Assembly (NCBI RefSeq): GCF_019904155.1
Contig: NZ_JAHCMB010000187.1
Location: 1 to 64,000, forward strand
Length of the DNA: 64,000 bases
Direction of reading: 5' to 3'
Origin: Paenibacillus sinensis
GTDB lineage: Bacteria > Bacillota > Bacilli > Paenibacillales > Paenibacillaceae
Shown here: piece after piece, positions 7,585-16,419 of the stretch
How positions within the stretch are numbered: the stretch's first letter is position 1
How the letters are laid out: every line of letters starts with the position of its first letter
The notes under the pieces: generated by a model
What the model saw: only the letters and a program-made list of their open reading frames with translations
Database searches by the model: none
Told to the model about the DNA's origin: nothing
Made by a program: the position numbers and the translations under genes

Positions 7585-9585
7585 ATGAGCAGTTCCAACC
7601 GTATTTTGAAGCAGATGCTCCGGTACTTTGCCGACCGGCAGCATGAAGCGGAGCCGATCTGGATACCGGCGCTATGGAACGAGTGCGGCTACGAGAAGGT
7701 GCTTGAAGCAAGCAACGGTGAAATCCTTGTCGAGCCGAATGGATTCATCGCCCGTCATTTGCAGTATTTGTATGACCTGTCCGCCGGATACCTTTACACA
7801 GACCATACGGACTTGGACAACAGTGTCATTTACTGCTCCCTGCTCCGCTATTCCTGTGCATGGGATTATCAGCATACCGGTGTGATTCAGTCCGGCACCT
7901 TTCTCAGATTCACTTTCCTGCTCCCGCTGCTGAAACGCATGGGCACCAATATTCTGTACCTGCTCCCGCTAACCCGGTACAGCGACATGTACCGCAAGGG
8001 CGATCTTGGTTCTCCGTACGCCGTCTACTCTCTGTTCGCGCTGGACGAGCATCTGCATGATCCTTTGCTTGACGGAATGGAGCATCTGACCTTGAACGAC
8101 GAGCTTGCAGCCCTTGTGGAAGCCTGCCATCTGCTGGACATCAAGGTGGTGCTTGATCTGATTCCGAGGGTAATCGCACGGGACAACGCGCTGCTGGAGG
8201 AGCATCCCGACTGGATGTACTGGATCGATAAAGAAGCGTTCGCGGACTTTCGTCCGCCGGCCATTCCGGAGCTGGATTTCTTCACCGAATGCACGCCGGA
8301 CAAGCTGGAGACGGTGTATCGAAGCGGGGAAACCATTGGCTTCCTTCAAAAATTCCGTCTGCCGCCGAACGAGCTGCAGCCTGCGCTCTGGGAAGAACTG
8401 AAGGAGCGGGCGCGCGTGACCGGAGCGCCATTGCTTGAGCTGGTGGAAAGCGAGATGGGCATCACTCCGGCCCCGGCGCATTCGGATTGGATCAACGATG
8501 TGCAGCCGATCTGGACGGACATTGCGTTTTACCGGCTGTACAAGGACTTTTCCCCGCAGGTTCGTCCGTTTCTGCCCCCGGATCAAGCGCCGTATGTGCT
8601 GTTTGATACGATTAAATGCAATCTGTACCCCGGGGAAGAGCCGAATGCGGAATTATGGGAGCTGCTGATCGAAGCCGCCCGTTTCCAACTGAACACCTAT
8701 GGGATTGACGGCTTTAGAATCGACATCGGGCATGTGCTGCCGGTTCCTCTGCTGGATTCGATGTTCCGGACCATCAAGGAAATCAAGCCTTCCGCCATTC
8801 TGATCAGCGAGGATCTGTTCAACCGCAATCACCGCAAGGCGGCGCAGACCGGCTACAATATCATGCTGGGCAGCGGCTGGAATATCATGACGGATATCAG
8901 CGCCGAGAATATGCTTGGCTATCTGAAAGAATTGCCTGAGCTGCAGATTCATGTATTTGCCTGCTCGGAGACAGCGGATACTCCCCGGATTACAAGCCGT
9001 GGGGGCAAGAAGCTGTCCCGGCTAATGACGCTGTTCAATTTTTTTCTCCCGAACGGAATTCCTTACCTGACCACAGGTATGGAGATGTTCGAAGAGCAGC
9101 CGCTCAATTGCGGCCTTGGAGACAATACCGGAGGAGCGGATATCCCCAAAGCCTTTTTCAACAATATGGCGATTAACTGGACGGCCGGACAGACCATGCT
9201 GCCGCTGCTCGAAGAGCTGAACCGGTTCAGAAAGGAACATGCGGATCTGCTGAAGCCGGAGTATTTTTTCATACCGGACCCGCAGGGAGATATTATTCTG
9301 TATGCCTATTATTATCGGAACCGGCTGCTTGCCTTCTGCTTTAATTTGAGTCCGGACAAGGAACAGCAATTAAACACCGAGCTTATTCTTCCTTCATCCA
9401 AACAGACCGAGCTGCTGATCAACAGCTATCCGGGCAGGGGGAACCCCCGTAATGAAGACGGCGTGTACCGTTTGCAGCCGCATCAGGCTATCGCACTGTC
9501 GATGACGCAAATCTACTCATTCAGAGAGGAGAAGCACAATGAGCTATCGGGCAAATACGGCAGACTCACTGGTAGTGTGGCATGA
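7585..9585 (+). CDS. GH13 alpha-amylase-family glycoside hydrolase or transglycosylase
   Basis: The 666-residue protein follows AAGGAGG and has no signal peptide, so it is intracellular. GH13 regions can be placed: VVLDLIP near residue 188 (region I, but without the usual DxxxNH ending), GIDGFRID with nucleophile Asp380, ISEDLF with acid/base Glu409, and SETADTPR with Asp465, in place of the usual ENHDTPR. The barrel ends with a small beta domain. The altered regions I and IV point away from a standard alpha-amylase and towards a specialised glucosidase, transferase or phosphorylase. The next gene starts inside its last 47 bases in another frame, so translation is probably coupled. Confidence 0.8.
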   Translation: MSSSNRILKQMLRYFADRQHEAEPIWIPALWNECGYEKVLEASNGEILVEPNGFIARHLQYLYDLSAGYLYTDHTDLDNSVIYCSLLRYSCAWDYQHTGVIQSGTFLRFTFLLPLLKRMGTNILYLLPLTRYSDMYRKGDLGSPYAVYSLFALDEHLHDPLLDGMEHLTLNDELAALVEACHLLDIKVVLDLIPRVIARDNALLEEHPDWMYWIDKEAFADFRPPAIPELDFFTECTPDKLETVYRSGETIGFLQKFRLPPNELQPALWEELKERARVTGAPLLELVESEMGITPAPAHSDWINDVQPIWTDIAFYRLYKDFSPQVRPFLPPDQAPYVLFDTIKCNLYPGEEPNAELWELLIEAARFQLNTYGIDGFRIDIGHVLPVPLLDSMFRTIKEIKPSAILISEDLFNRNHRKAAQTGYNIMLGSGWNIMTDISAENMLGYLKELPELQIHVFACSETADTPRITSRGGKKLSRLMTLFNFFLPNGIPYLTTGMEMFEEQPLNCGLGDNTGGADIPKAFFNNMAINWTAGQTMLPLLEELNRFRKEHADLLKPEYFFIPDPQGDIILYAYYYRNRLLAFCFNLSPDKEQQLNTELILPSSKQTELLINSYPGRGNPRNEDGVYRLQPHQAIALSMTQIYSFREEKHNELSGKYGRLTGSVA

Positions 9586-10705
9586 ATTTGACGGTAAAGG
9601 AGATACCTCCATTCAGGTGCTGGAGGGCCTCTGCCGGTCGTTCTCAAGCAGCACCGGTGTATCCGTCAATCCGGAGGTTATGAATATTACGGATCTGGTC
9701 GCGAGATTGCGGCGGGTCGGCAGCAGTGGTTCCGGTCCCCATATGGCCTTGACACCGGCGGATATGGCCGGCTATGCCCAAGAGGCTCTCTATTCGGAGA
9801 TTCCCGAGGCATTCTGGTCTAGCGCGGAGGGGCTTGATCCCAAGATTCGATCCGCCATGCAGGTTGGCGGAGTCCAGTACGGCATCCCCGTTCTCACAGG
9901 CAACCATCTGGTTCTGTACTATAATCAGTCGATCTATGACGAAGCCCCCTCTTCATGGGAAGTCATTGACAAACTTGGGGGACCGCTGCTGGAACGAGGA
10001 ATCGTACCGGTTGGGGCGGATTTGCGGGACCCCTATTATTTCATTCCTTTTTTGACCGCCATGGGCGGCTGGCCGTTGAAGGACGGAAGTCCTGATCTGG
10101 GATCAAGCGAAATGGAGGAGGCTCTTCGCTTTACCCGACTGCAATGCGAGCGGGGGCTGCTGGCCAGTCTGGACGGACCGACCTCGCTGCTTGACCGCTT
10201 CATCGCAGGTGAGGTGGGAGCGATCATCTGCGGTGAATGGATCTTCAATTATCTGGACCAGAACATGGGCGACCGGTTGGGTGTCGGTGCGCTTCCCTCC
10301 ATTCTAGGCAAGCCTTCCCTTTCGATGACCTCGGCCATCGGTCTTGTCTTCCCCAACCATACCCTGGAGTCGGAGCAGCGGGATCATCTATTGTCCTTCG
10401 CCGCTTACCTGGTGGGAGAAGAAGGCCAGCGGGAATGGGCTGAGCGGGTGCAGCGGATTCCGGTTCATTCCGGCATACTGTCGGAGGTAAAGGCCTCCTC
10501 CTCGCCTGCCCGGGCCAAGCTGATCGAACAGTTGGCGAACACCCGCAGCATGCCGATCGAGCCCGTCATGCTGACGGTATGGAACGCAATGAAAGCCGGG
10601 CTGTCCAGACTTGAGGAAGAAGACCCCAAACGGCTGCTCCATACAATGGAAGAGCTTCTGCTTACCCAATCAGAAGAACGGCTGGTAAATGGCAATACCA
10701 AATAA
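9539..10705 (+). CDS. ABC solute-binding-like protein lacking a signal peptide
   Basis: The 388-residue protein begins MSYRANTADSLVVWHEFDG, which aligns with the mature start of MalE-type sugar-binding proteins. Later parts (YGIPVLTGNHLVLYYN, FIAGEVGAIICGEW) are typical of that fold. There is no signal peptide or lipobox. Upstream in this frame is only the end of the GH13 gene, which it overlaps by 47 bases, and RBS GAGAGGAG fits the ATG. No permease or ATPase genes are next to it. It therefore probably stays in the cytoplasm and binds sugar there or interacts with the GH13 enzyme. Loss of the 5' end of a normal binding protein is an alternative. Confidence 0.8.
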   Translation: MSYRANTADSLVVWHEFDGKGDTSIQVLEGLCRSFSSSTGVSVNPEVMNITDLVARLRRVGSSGSGPHMALTPADMAGYAQEALYSEIPEAFWSSAEGLDPKIRSAMQVGGVQYGIPVLTGNHLVLYYNQSIYDEAPSSWEVIDKLGGPLLERGIVPVGADLRDPYYFIPFLTAMGGWPLKDGSPDLGSSEMEEALRFTRLQCERGLLASLDGPTSLLDRFIAGEVGAIICGEWIFNYLDQNMGDRLGVGALPSILGKPSLSMTSAIGLVFPNHTLESEQRDHLLSFAAYLVGEEGQREWAERVQRIPVHSGILSEVKASSSPARAKLIEQLANTRSMPIEPVMLTVWNAMKAGLSRLEEEDPKRLLHTMEELLLTQSEERLVNGNTK

Positions 10706-10730
10706 TCCTAGTAGAAAGTGGGCCGATAAA

Positions 10731-11393
10731 ATGAAAACCAGTATTTTCAGCCAAATCTCAATAGACGGCAAGATTACCATGGGAGCCGGTCAGTCCAGCA
10801 AGCCGCTCTTCAGCCTGCTGGAGAACCAGGATATCGAGTATATTCACAGCTTTCGCGGCCAGGTACAAGGTATTATGGTAGGAAAAAATACGATCCTGAC
10901 CGACAACCCCATGCTTACGAACCGGTATGAGAAGAATAACGACCCTCTACGGATTATTCCAACTTCGCATATGGATATTCCGATGGACAGCCATGTATTG
11001 ACCGACAATGGCAAGACGCTGGTGGTTACGACCGAGAACGGCAAGGATTCGGAGAAAATCGAGCTGCTGCGCGGACGCAGTAATAAAGAAGTGCTGATCT
11101 GCGGAGAAGACAAGGTGGACTTCACGAAGCTGTACCGGCAGCTTGAAACAGTCTATGGCGTATCCAGTCTGATGATTGAGGGCGGGGGTTTTCTGAATTG
11201 GCATGTGTTCGACCAGGATTTGGTGGATGAGATTATTTTGATGCAGCTGCCTATCATTATCGGAGGCGCCACGAACATTACTCTTGCCGACGGCGAGGGC
11301 TATCGAGATCTCGATTTAGCCAAAAAATTCAAGGTGGCCGAGGTCGTCCCGACCAAAAATTATACGCTGCTCCGTTATCTGAAGGCGGTATAG
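10731..11393 (+). CDS. RibD C-terminal-type (DHFR-fold) pyrimidine reductase
   Basis: Start 10731 gives 220 residues beginning MKTSIFSQISIDGKITMG, where this family normally starts. An in-frame ATG at 10689 would overlap the previous gene and add 14 poorly conserved residues. Family features are GIMVGKNTILTDNPML near 45, the central beta strands, LMIEGGGFLNWHVF (about 145) and the ending IILMQLPIIIGG. RibD C-terminal proteins are NAD(P)H reductases of riboflavin synthesis, but stand-alone copies often have other or unknown substrates. It follows the binding protein by 25 bases and precedes the MATE gene by 15, so it is co-transcribed. Confidence 0.78.
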   Translation: MKTSIFSQISIDGKITMGAGQSSKPLFSLLENQDIEYIHSFRGQVQGIMVGKNTILTDNPMLTNRYEKNNDPLRIIPTSHMDIPMDSHVLTDNGKTLVVTTENGKDSEKIELLRGRSNKEVLICGEDKVDFTKLYRQLETVYGVSSLMIEGGGFLNWHVFDQDLVDEIILMQLPIIIGGATNITLADGEGYRDLDLAKKFKVAEVVPTKNYTLLRYLKAV

Positions 11394-11408
11394 AAGGAGA
11401 ATCGATAG

Positions 11409-12770
11409 GTGAACAGTCATTTAAAAAGTGATTTTTACAACAATGTGGTGAAAATTGCGGTCCCTGTAACCCTGCAGAGTCTGATAATGGCTCTGCTAAC
11501 GCTGACCGACCAACTGATGGTCGGCCAGCTTGGCGACGTGGCGATCGCATCGGTGGGCATCTCCACCAAGATTTACGGCATTATATCCGTTGTGCTGGCA
11601 GGTCTCGCAACCGGCATTTCCATTTATGCGGCCCAGTTCTGGGGCAAGCAGGATGAGAAGAGCATCGCTCAATTAATGGGGATGGGTGTGACGGTCGGGC
11701 TGGTCTTTGCGATTCTTTTTACCGTGCCGGTGCATTTCGCTCCGAGATTTAATCTCGGATTATTTACGACAGACCAGCGTGTTATCACGGAAGGGGCGAT
11801 TTTTCTCCGAATCATCTCCTTAAGCTATATTCCGGCCATGCTGACGATGATCTATTCGGCCATTTTGCGCTCGACCGGGCGCGTCAAGCTGCCGATGATC
11901 GTCAGTATGTGTACGGTAGGCATTAACATCGTGCTCAACTACCTTCTGATCTACGGGAATTTCGGATTCCCCGAATTGGGACTGAAGGGCGCCGCGGTAG
12001 CGACCTTGACCGCCCGGATTTTGGAGTGTCTGTTTATTATCGGAGCCTCGTACAAGCTTCGCCTCCCCGGCATCGCGGACAGAAGCAACTGGTTCGGGGC
12101 ATCCGGACAGCTTGCAAGTAAATTTTTCCGGACCACGTACCCCATTGTGCTGACCGAGCTGATCTGGGTGCTGGGGGAAACGGTCTACGCCATTATTTAC
12201 AGCCGCATGGGTACCGCGGAAATGACGGCCATGACGATAACCTTCCCGCTTCAGGGGCTCAGCATCGGACTATTGTCCGGCCTTTCGAGCGCTGCCGGCA
12301 TTCTGATTGGCAACAAGCTCGGAGCGGACGAGGAAGAGACTGCACTGGATTTCTCCCGAAGATTCATTCTGCTCGGGATTGTCATATCGCTGGTCGCGGG
12401 AGGGCTGATTGCTGCAGCGGCACCATTGTATGTGTCCATCTTTCAAATCTCCGACGAAGCGCACCGAATGGGTATCCGTCTCGTCTGGGTGTTTGCGGGA
12501 TTCCTCTGGGTAAAAGTATCCAATATGATTCTGGCCGGCGGCATTCTCCAAAGCGGAGGAGACAGCAAATTTGTATTCGCCATGGAATCCACCGCCACCT
12601 GGCTGATCGGAGTTCCATCCGGGCTGCTGGTTTCATTTGTCTGGAAGCAGCCTATCTATCTGGTGTACATGATTCTTTCTCTGGAGGAAGTCGTCCGATT
12701 TGGTGTTGGTCTGTATCGAATCCGCTCCAAAAAGTGGCTGAAGAATCTGGTCGCCGATATTTCCGCTTAA
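11409..12770 (+). CDS. MATE family multidrug/sodium antiporter
   Basis: GTG start at 11409 with RBS AAGGAGA. The 453-residue protein has about twelve membrane segments in two similar halves. The first opens with VVKIAVPVTLQSLIMALLTLTDQLMVGQLG, a typical MATE N-terminus written here across two helices. The second half opens with the 'TYPIVLTELIWVLGE' stretch near residue 240. MATE proteins export cationic drugs or metabolites using Na+ or H+. It is the last gene of the operon that begins with the dehydrogenase, so it may export a product of that pathway, though this is inferred. Confidence 0.85.
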   Translation: MNSHLKSDFYNNVVKIAVPVTLQSLIMALLTLTDQLMVGQLGDVAIASVGISTKIYGIISVVLAGLATGISIYAAQFWGKQDEKSIAQLMGMGVTVGLVFAILFTVPVHFAPRFNLGLFTTDQRVITEGAIFLRIISLSYIPAMLTMIYSAILRSTGRVKLPMIVSMCTVGINIVLNYLLIYGNFGFPELGLKGAAVATLTARILECLFIIGASYKLRLPGIADRSNWFGASGQLASKFFRTTYPIVLTELIWVLGETVYAIIYSRMGTAEMTAMTITFPLQGLSIGLLSGLSSAAGILIGNKLGADEEETALDFSRRFILLGIVISLVAGGLIAAAAPLYVSIFQISDEAHRMGIRLVWVFAGFLWVKVSNMILAGGILQSGGDSKFVFAMESTATWLIGVPSGLLVSFVWKQPIYLVYMILSLEEVVRFGVGLYRIRSKKWLKNLVADISA

Positions 12771-12873
12771 GCGGGCATGGAAGCACAGAGGACGATTCGC
12801 AGCAAAAAAGAGGCTGGCCTATAAAGCCTGTGGCAGCCAAACCATGCGAAGACCGCAAGAAGAATTAAACCGA

Positions 12874-12917
12874 GCTGCGATTCTCCCGTTAGTGGAGGAT
12901 CGCGGCTTGGCGTTTTT
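12874..12917 (+). terminator. probable terminator after the MATE gene
   Basis: GCGAT and CTCC pair with GGAG and ATCGC (12877-12903), flanked by GC/GC. TTGGCGTTTTTG follows. The remaining sequence from 12771 to 13021 shows no supported gene. Confidence 0.45.
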
Positions 12918-13021
12918 GATCCGCAGTGGCTTGCTATCAAAGTTTGTGGGCAAGCGGAAGCCATACAGCCGTTTGATCTCTTTTTCCTATGGATTTCGTG
13001 ATCACCCGCCAACTCACGCTC

Positions 13022-13918
13022 TCATCCGTGCCTCTCCCCGCGTCCGTCCCCTCGGTAAAGTGCGAGAAACGCCTCAAACTCGTCTAGAATAGCTGTCGCC
13101 TCCTGCAAAAACCCAAGCACCCGGAATACAGTGGAGCACTCTTCGGCCGTTTCCCGTCCAGCTTTCTCCTGCCCATGTGCTGCGCAGTGAATGGCCTCGC
13201 AAAAACGGGCATTCACCACTTGATGAAGATAAGTTTTCGAACGCGGCATTTCACGCAGCCGATTCAGCCATTCGTCCCCCTCATCCCTTCTGAAAGTCGC
13301 ATAACAATGCGCAATATAATTCGTGAGCAGGTTGAACATTCTCTCTGGATAACCCGGGTACTTCCGATAACGCTGCAGGCTGCGATAACAGTTTCGTATC
13401 AATGTCTCCTGAGTCTGTTCCTCAAACAAGTAATAAAAGGAGGTAAACAGGTTCGTCTCATCCAGCATCCAGGATTCTTTATCCATCAAATAGCGAATGA
13501 GGAACCGGGTTTCTTTATCTGTACAAGGCTCGGAAGGCTGATCGGAATCAGCCGTCATATTGTTAAGGAACGCACGGGACAGATACGCGACCACCTTGCC
13601 GAAATCGGATTTGTCGTCTTGATGAACGTGATAAATAACCTCCAACTGTACCCGGTCTTTGGTATTGGCTGCTTCCGCAAACTGTCGCCACAGAGAAACA
13701 TTCTCCGAATTCTGATAACCCCCGTGAATGAATTCAAACTCACTCCAACTCAGGCTAAGCCGATCCAGAACCTGTACGAAGTCGAAATGATTCAGCATCA
13801 CCTTGCCCTGCTCAAACGAAATGGCGAAGCTTTTGGAGATGATTCCGGTATAGATTTCTTTTTGTGAAAAACCTTTGGACAAGCGAATGGCGCGAGCTGT
13901 TACTCCCGGATGGTCCAT
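13022..13918 (-). CDS. Rgg/GadR/MutR family transcriptional regulator
   Basis: Start 13918 is chosen because AGGAGGTG stands six bases before it and the helix-turn-helix starts at once (RAIRLSKGFSQKEIY...SKSFAISFEQGK). The frame is open further up but lacks an RBS. The 298-residue product has an N-terminal Xre-type HTH (about 8-62) and a helical C-terminal repeat domain, the Rgg layout in which the latter binds short peptides. The divergent MFS gene 154 bases away is the likely target. No SHP-like peptide gene was seen in the shared gap or beside it. Confidence 0.75.
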   Translation of the reverse strand: MDHPGVTARAIRLSKGFSQKEIYTGIISKSFAISFEQGKVMLNHFDFVQVLDRLSLSWSEFEFIHGGYQNSENVSLWRQFAEAANTKDRVQLEVIYHVHQDDKSDFGKVVAYLSRAFLNNMTADSDQPSEPCTDKETRFLIRYLMDKESWMLDETNLFTSFYYLFEEQTQETLIRNCYRSLQRYRKYPGYPERMFNLLTNYIAHCYATFRRDEGDEWLNRLREMPRSKTYLHQVVNARFCEAIHCAAHGQEKAGRETAEECSTVFRVLGFLQEATAILDEFEAFLALYRGDGRGERHG

Positions 13919-13992
13919 CCTGCACCTCCTATCTCCAATCAACCTTTCTCGTCGGACAGCCGTCTTCATTTTGGTCAACGATACTATACTTT

Positions 13993-14023
13993 TTGCCATA
14001 TCCCAATGATTCAATTTTATACT
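13993..14023 (+). promoter_or_regulatory. possible promoter of the MFS gene
   Basis: TTGCCA (13993-13998) and TATACT (14018-14023) are spaced 19 bases apart, longer than optimal, and lie 50 bases before the MFS start. The long spacer would suit an activated promoter, but this is a weak call. Confidence 0.35.
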
Positions 14024-14072
14024 TGGTAATCAAAAGAAGAGAAGGTTCAGGCTATTGAAAAGGACGGATTCT

Positions 14073-15350
14073 ATGAATTTATTTCGCAAAAATCGGCTTT
14101 ACCGCAGTGTGCTTATAGCCGATGCCGTATCGGTGGCAGGAGATGCTATTTATTACATCGTCTTAATGACTTATGCGAGTCGGCTTCCTAACAGCTCTCA
14201 AGCGATCTGGTGGATCTCACTTTCAGAGACGCTGCCGGGCATACTTTATGCCTTTTTCGGGGTCCTTGCGGACCGGACGAGGAATAAAACCAAAAGGCTG
14301 CTTCAGACTTACGGATATCGAACCCTCTGTTACTTATTCATTGGTATCCTCATCGGCTTCCATCCGTCGCTATCCTTGCTCGCGGTCATTGCGCTGCTCA
14401 ATTTTGGATCAGACTTACTCGGCAAGCTTACTTCGAGCTTGATGATGCCGTTCTTCGTCCAGATCGTTCGCGACGAGGAATTGGAAGAAGCAAATGGCTG
14501 GAAGTCTGCCATTGAAAGAATCATGGGCATCTCCGCTCAATTTGTGGGAACCTTCCTGGTGCTTTGGTTCAGTTATCGCTTATTAGCCTGGTTTAACGGC
14601 GCGACTTTCGCCATCGCCGGGCTCCTTCTTCTAAGTATTTCCAAAAGGCTCATTCGCATCGAAGATTCAAAGCTGAAGAAAGGAAAAGTGCCGAAGAAAG
14701 CGGAGAATCCTCCCTCCTATTGGAGGGATCTGAGGGAGTCTATAAAGCTGTTGTACCGGAACAGACCTATGTTTTTCATCGTAATTCAAGTCACCCTGAT
14801 CAACGCGGCCCTTTTTCCGCTCACTGCTCTCTTTACCATGTATGCTGCCGCAGGCGACGGGCTTATCGTCCGGAGCTTCTCTTTTACGCTCGCTCTTTTT
14901 TCGAGTGTGGGCTCAGCTGGAGTCGTCCTGGGGAATGTGCTGACAGGAAGATGGCTCCGTTCCGTCCCGCTTGCTGGAATCATCGCCTGCAATTATGTCA
15001 TGGTGTTCGGATTTTGCTTGGGATTATGGACCAAGCAGTTGGTTTTGACCTTGCTTATGTACTTACTCGCTTGCGCCTACGTAGGAACGTTGTCCCCCAA
15101 GTACGGCGCCATGTTAGCCCGCGAGGTCGAGCGGGAGCATCTCGCCTCAATCTTGGGAGTATCGAATACTCTTGGTAACATCGGGGGACCGCTCAGCCAG
15201 GTTATAGTCGGAGGAGCTGCGTCAAGCCTGTCCTTGACGGGAGGAACAGCGGCATTGGCAGGGCTCGTGATCATGGGATTCGGTTTGCTCGTTGCGGGAT
15301 TTAGGAAGAGCCGTGAAGCTTCGCTGGTCAATGAATCGGTCAGTAAGTAG
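14073..15350 (+). CDS. MFS exporter
   Basis: ATG 14073 has RBS AAGGACGG; a TTG at 14055 in frame is an alternative start. The 425-residue protein has about twelve membrane helices. Between helices 2 and 3 it carries the MFS signature FGVLADRTRNKTKR, and a basic central loop lies near residues 195-225. It belongs to the MFS_3/EntS-like exporters, several of which expel siderophores, peptides or macrolides. It is divergent from an Rgg regulator, which suggests regulated export, possibly of the signal or of a toxic compound. Confidence 0.82.
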   Translation: MNLFRKNRLYRSVLIADAVSVAGDAIYYIVLMTYASRLPNSSQAIWWISLSETLPGILYAFFGVLADRTRNKTKRLLQTYGYRTLCYLFIGILIGFHPSLSLLAVIALLNFGSDLLGKLTSSLMMPFFVQIVRDEELEEANGWKSAIERIMGISAQFVGTFLVLWFSYRLLAWFNGATFAIAGLLLLSISKRLIRIEDSKLKKGKVPKKAENPPSYWRDLRESIKLLYRNRPMFFIVIQVTLINAALFPLTALFTMYAAAGDGLIVRSFSFTLALFSSVGSAGVVLGNVLTGRWLRSVPLAGIIACNYVMVFGFCLGLWTKQLVLTLLMYLLACAYVGTLSPKYGAMLAREVEREHLASILGVSNTLGNIGGPLSQVIVGGAASSLSLTGGTAALAGLVIMGFGLLVAGFRKSREASLVNESVSK

Positions 15351-15383
15351 CAGGAGCATGGAGTGACGCTGCCTGGTATGAGC

Positions 15384-16352
15384 CTATTCGGCAGGGATAA
15401 CAACGTCTTCCTGATCGGCTACGCACACGCTTCCGGGCACGGATTTACACACTTTTTTGATACGGGTTGCGTCAGTAACAATATGATCGACACTGGTATA
15501 TTTCTGGTGGCGGTTGGAGACAACCGCAATCGACATGGACACAAGCGGGATGAGGTGGTTCTGACCCGAGCGTCCTTCTCCAAAGACATGATTGTTATGT
15601 AAGTCTTCAGGAGTGTAAAAGTCCCTCTTCATCTGTTCAAAATCCGCGATCGCCTCTTCGCAGACCGGCTTGAAGTCATGATGATCCAAAATGGCAATAA
15701 AATCATCTCCTCCAATATGCCCGAGAAATGCTTTCGGAGTAACGGCAAAATACTTGCGAAGCAGGCCCGCCGTAGCCTGAATCAACTGATCCCCTTTTTT
15801 GAAGCCATAGCTGTCGTTGTAAGACTTGAAATAATCCAGATCGATGTACAGCACACTGAATTGCTCCAGCTGAATGAATTGGTATAACCATTCATCGATG
15901 ATCCGATTGCCCGGGAGACCTGTCAGCGGATTCATAAAAATCCCCATCTCCGCGCGAACGTCAGCAACAGTCAGCAGCAGGCGCCGGATGCTGACAGCTC
16001 CAAACAAGCTGCCTTCCAGGGTGATCAGAACCAGATCATATAATTCTCCCTCGGCCCGATTCATCGCCTGGATGCTTACCTCTGTAATCTGTTCCATGTA
16101 ATCCACTACCAACGGCTGAGCGTTCATAATGAGCTTGACCGGGCGATCCATATACACCGGATAGCCGTATCGTGTACCAATCTTTTGAAAAAAAAGAGCA
16201 CGCATGATCAACGAAGGCCTTCCGTCCTCCCCTGCAATTGCCAGACCTTCCAAATTGGGATGTGTTTTAAAAAGATGATAAACCTCATCGCATTTGGTTT
16301 CAGGGGTGACTACAGGAATGGTCTCGGCGATTTCGCCTATGTGCATAGACAT
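15384..16352 (-). CDS. CBS-domain diguanylate cyclase (GGDEF)
   Basis: Start 16352 (MSMHIGEIAE) has AAGAAGGTG before it; ATG 16379 is in frame but lacks an RBS. Of 322 residues, about 1-120 form a CBS pair (TIPVVTPETKCDEVYHLF, then a second copy ending SLFGAVSIRRLL). The rest is a GGDEF domain with metal-binding YIDLDYFKSYND and the active-site signature GGDDF, an accepted catalytic variant. No RxxD inhibition site precedes it. It makes c-di-GMP and may sense a nucleotide through the CBS pair. It follows the EAL gene by 67 bases on the same strand, in the order of fused EAL-CBS-GGDEF proteins. Confidence 0.85.
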   Translation of the reverse strand: MSMHIGEIAETIPVVTPETKCDEVYHLFKTHPNLEGLAIAGEDGRPSLIMRALFFQKIGTRYGYPVYMDRPVKLIMNAQPLVVDYMEQITEVSIQAMNRAEGELYDLVLITLEGSLFGAVSIRRLLLTVADVRAEMGIFMNPLTGLPGNRIIDEWLYQFIQLEQFSVLYIDLDYFKSYNDSYGFKKGDQLIQATAGLLRKYFAVTPKAFLGHIGGDDFIAILDHHDFKPVCEEAIADFEQMKRDFYTPEDLHNNHVFGEGRSGQNHLIPLVSMSIAVVSNRHQKYTSVDHIVTDATRIKKVCKSVPGSVCVADQEDVVIPAE

Positions 16353-16419
16353 ACCCTTCACCTTCTTTTTTTTCTCCATTTATGCTGCATCAGGGGCCAG
16401 CGACAGCTTGTCCTCTTGA

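Noticed and set aside
12844..13092. 82-codon plus-strand ORF after the MATE gene
   Set aside because: It contains the terminator hairpin and runs into the end of the Rgg gene; no RBS.
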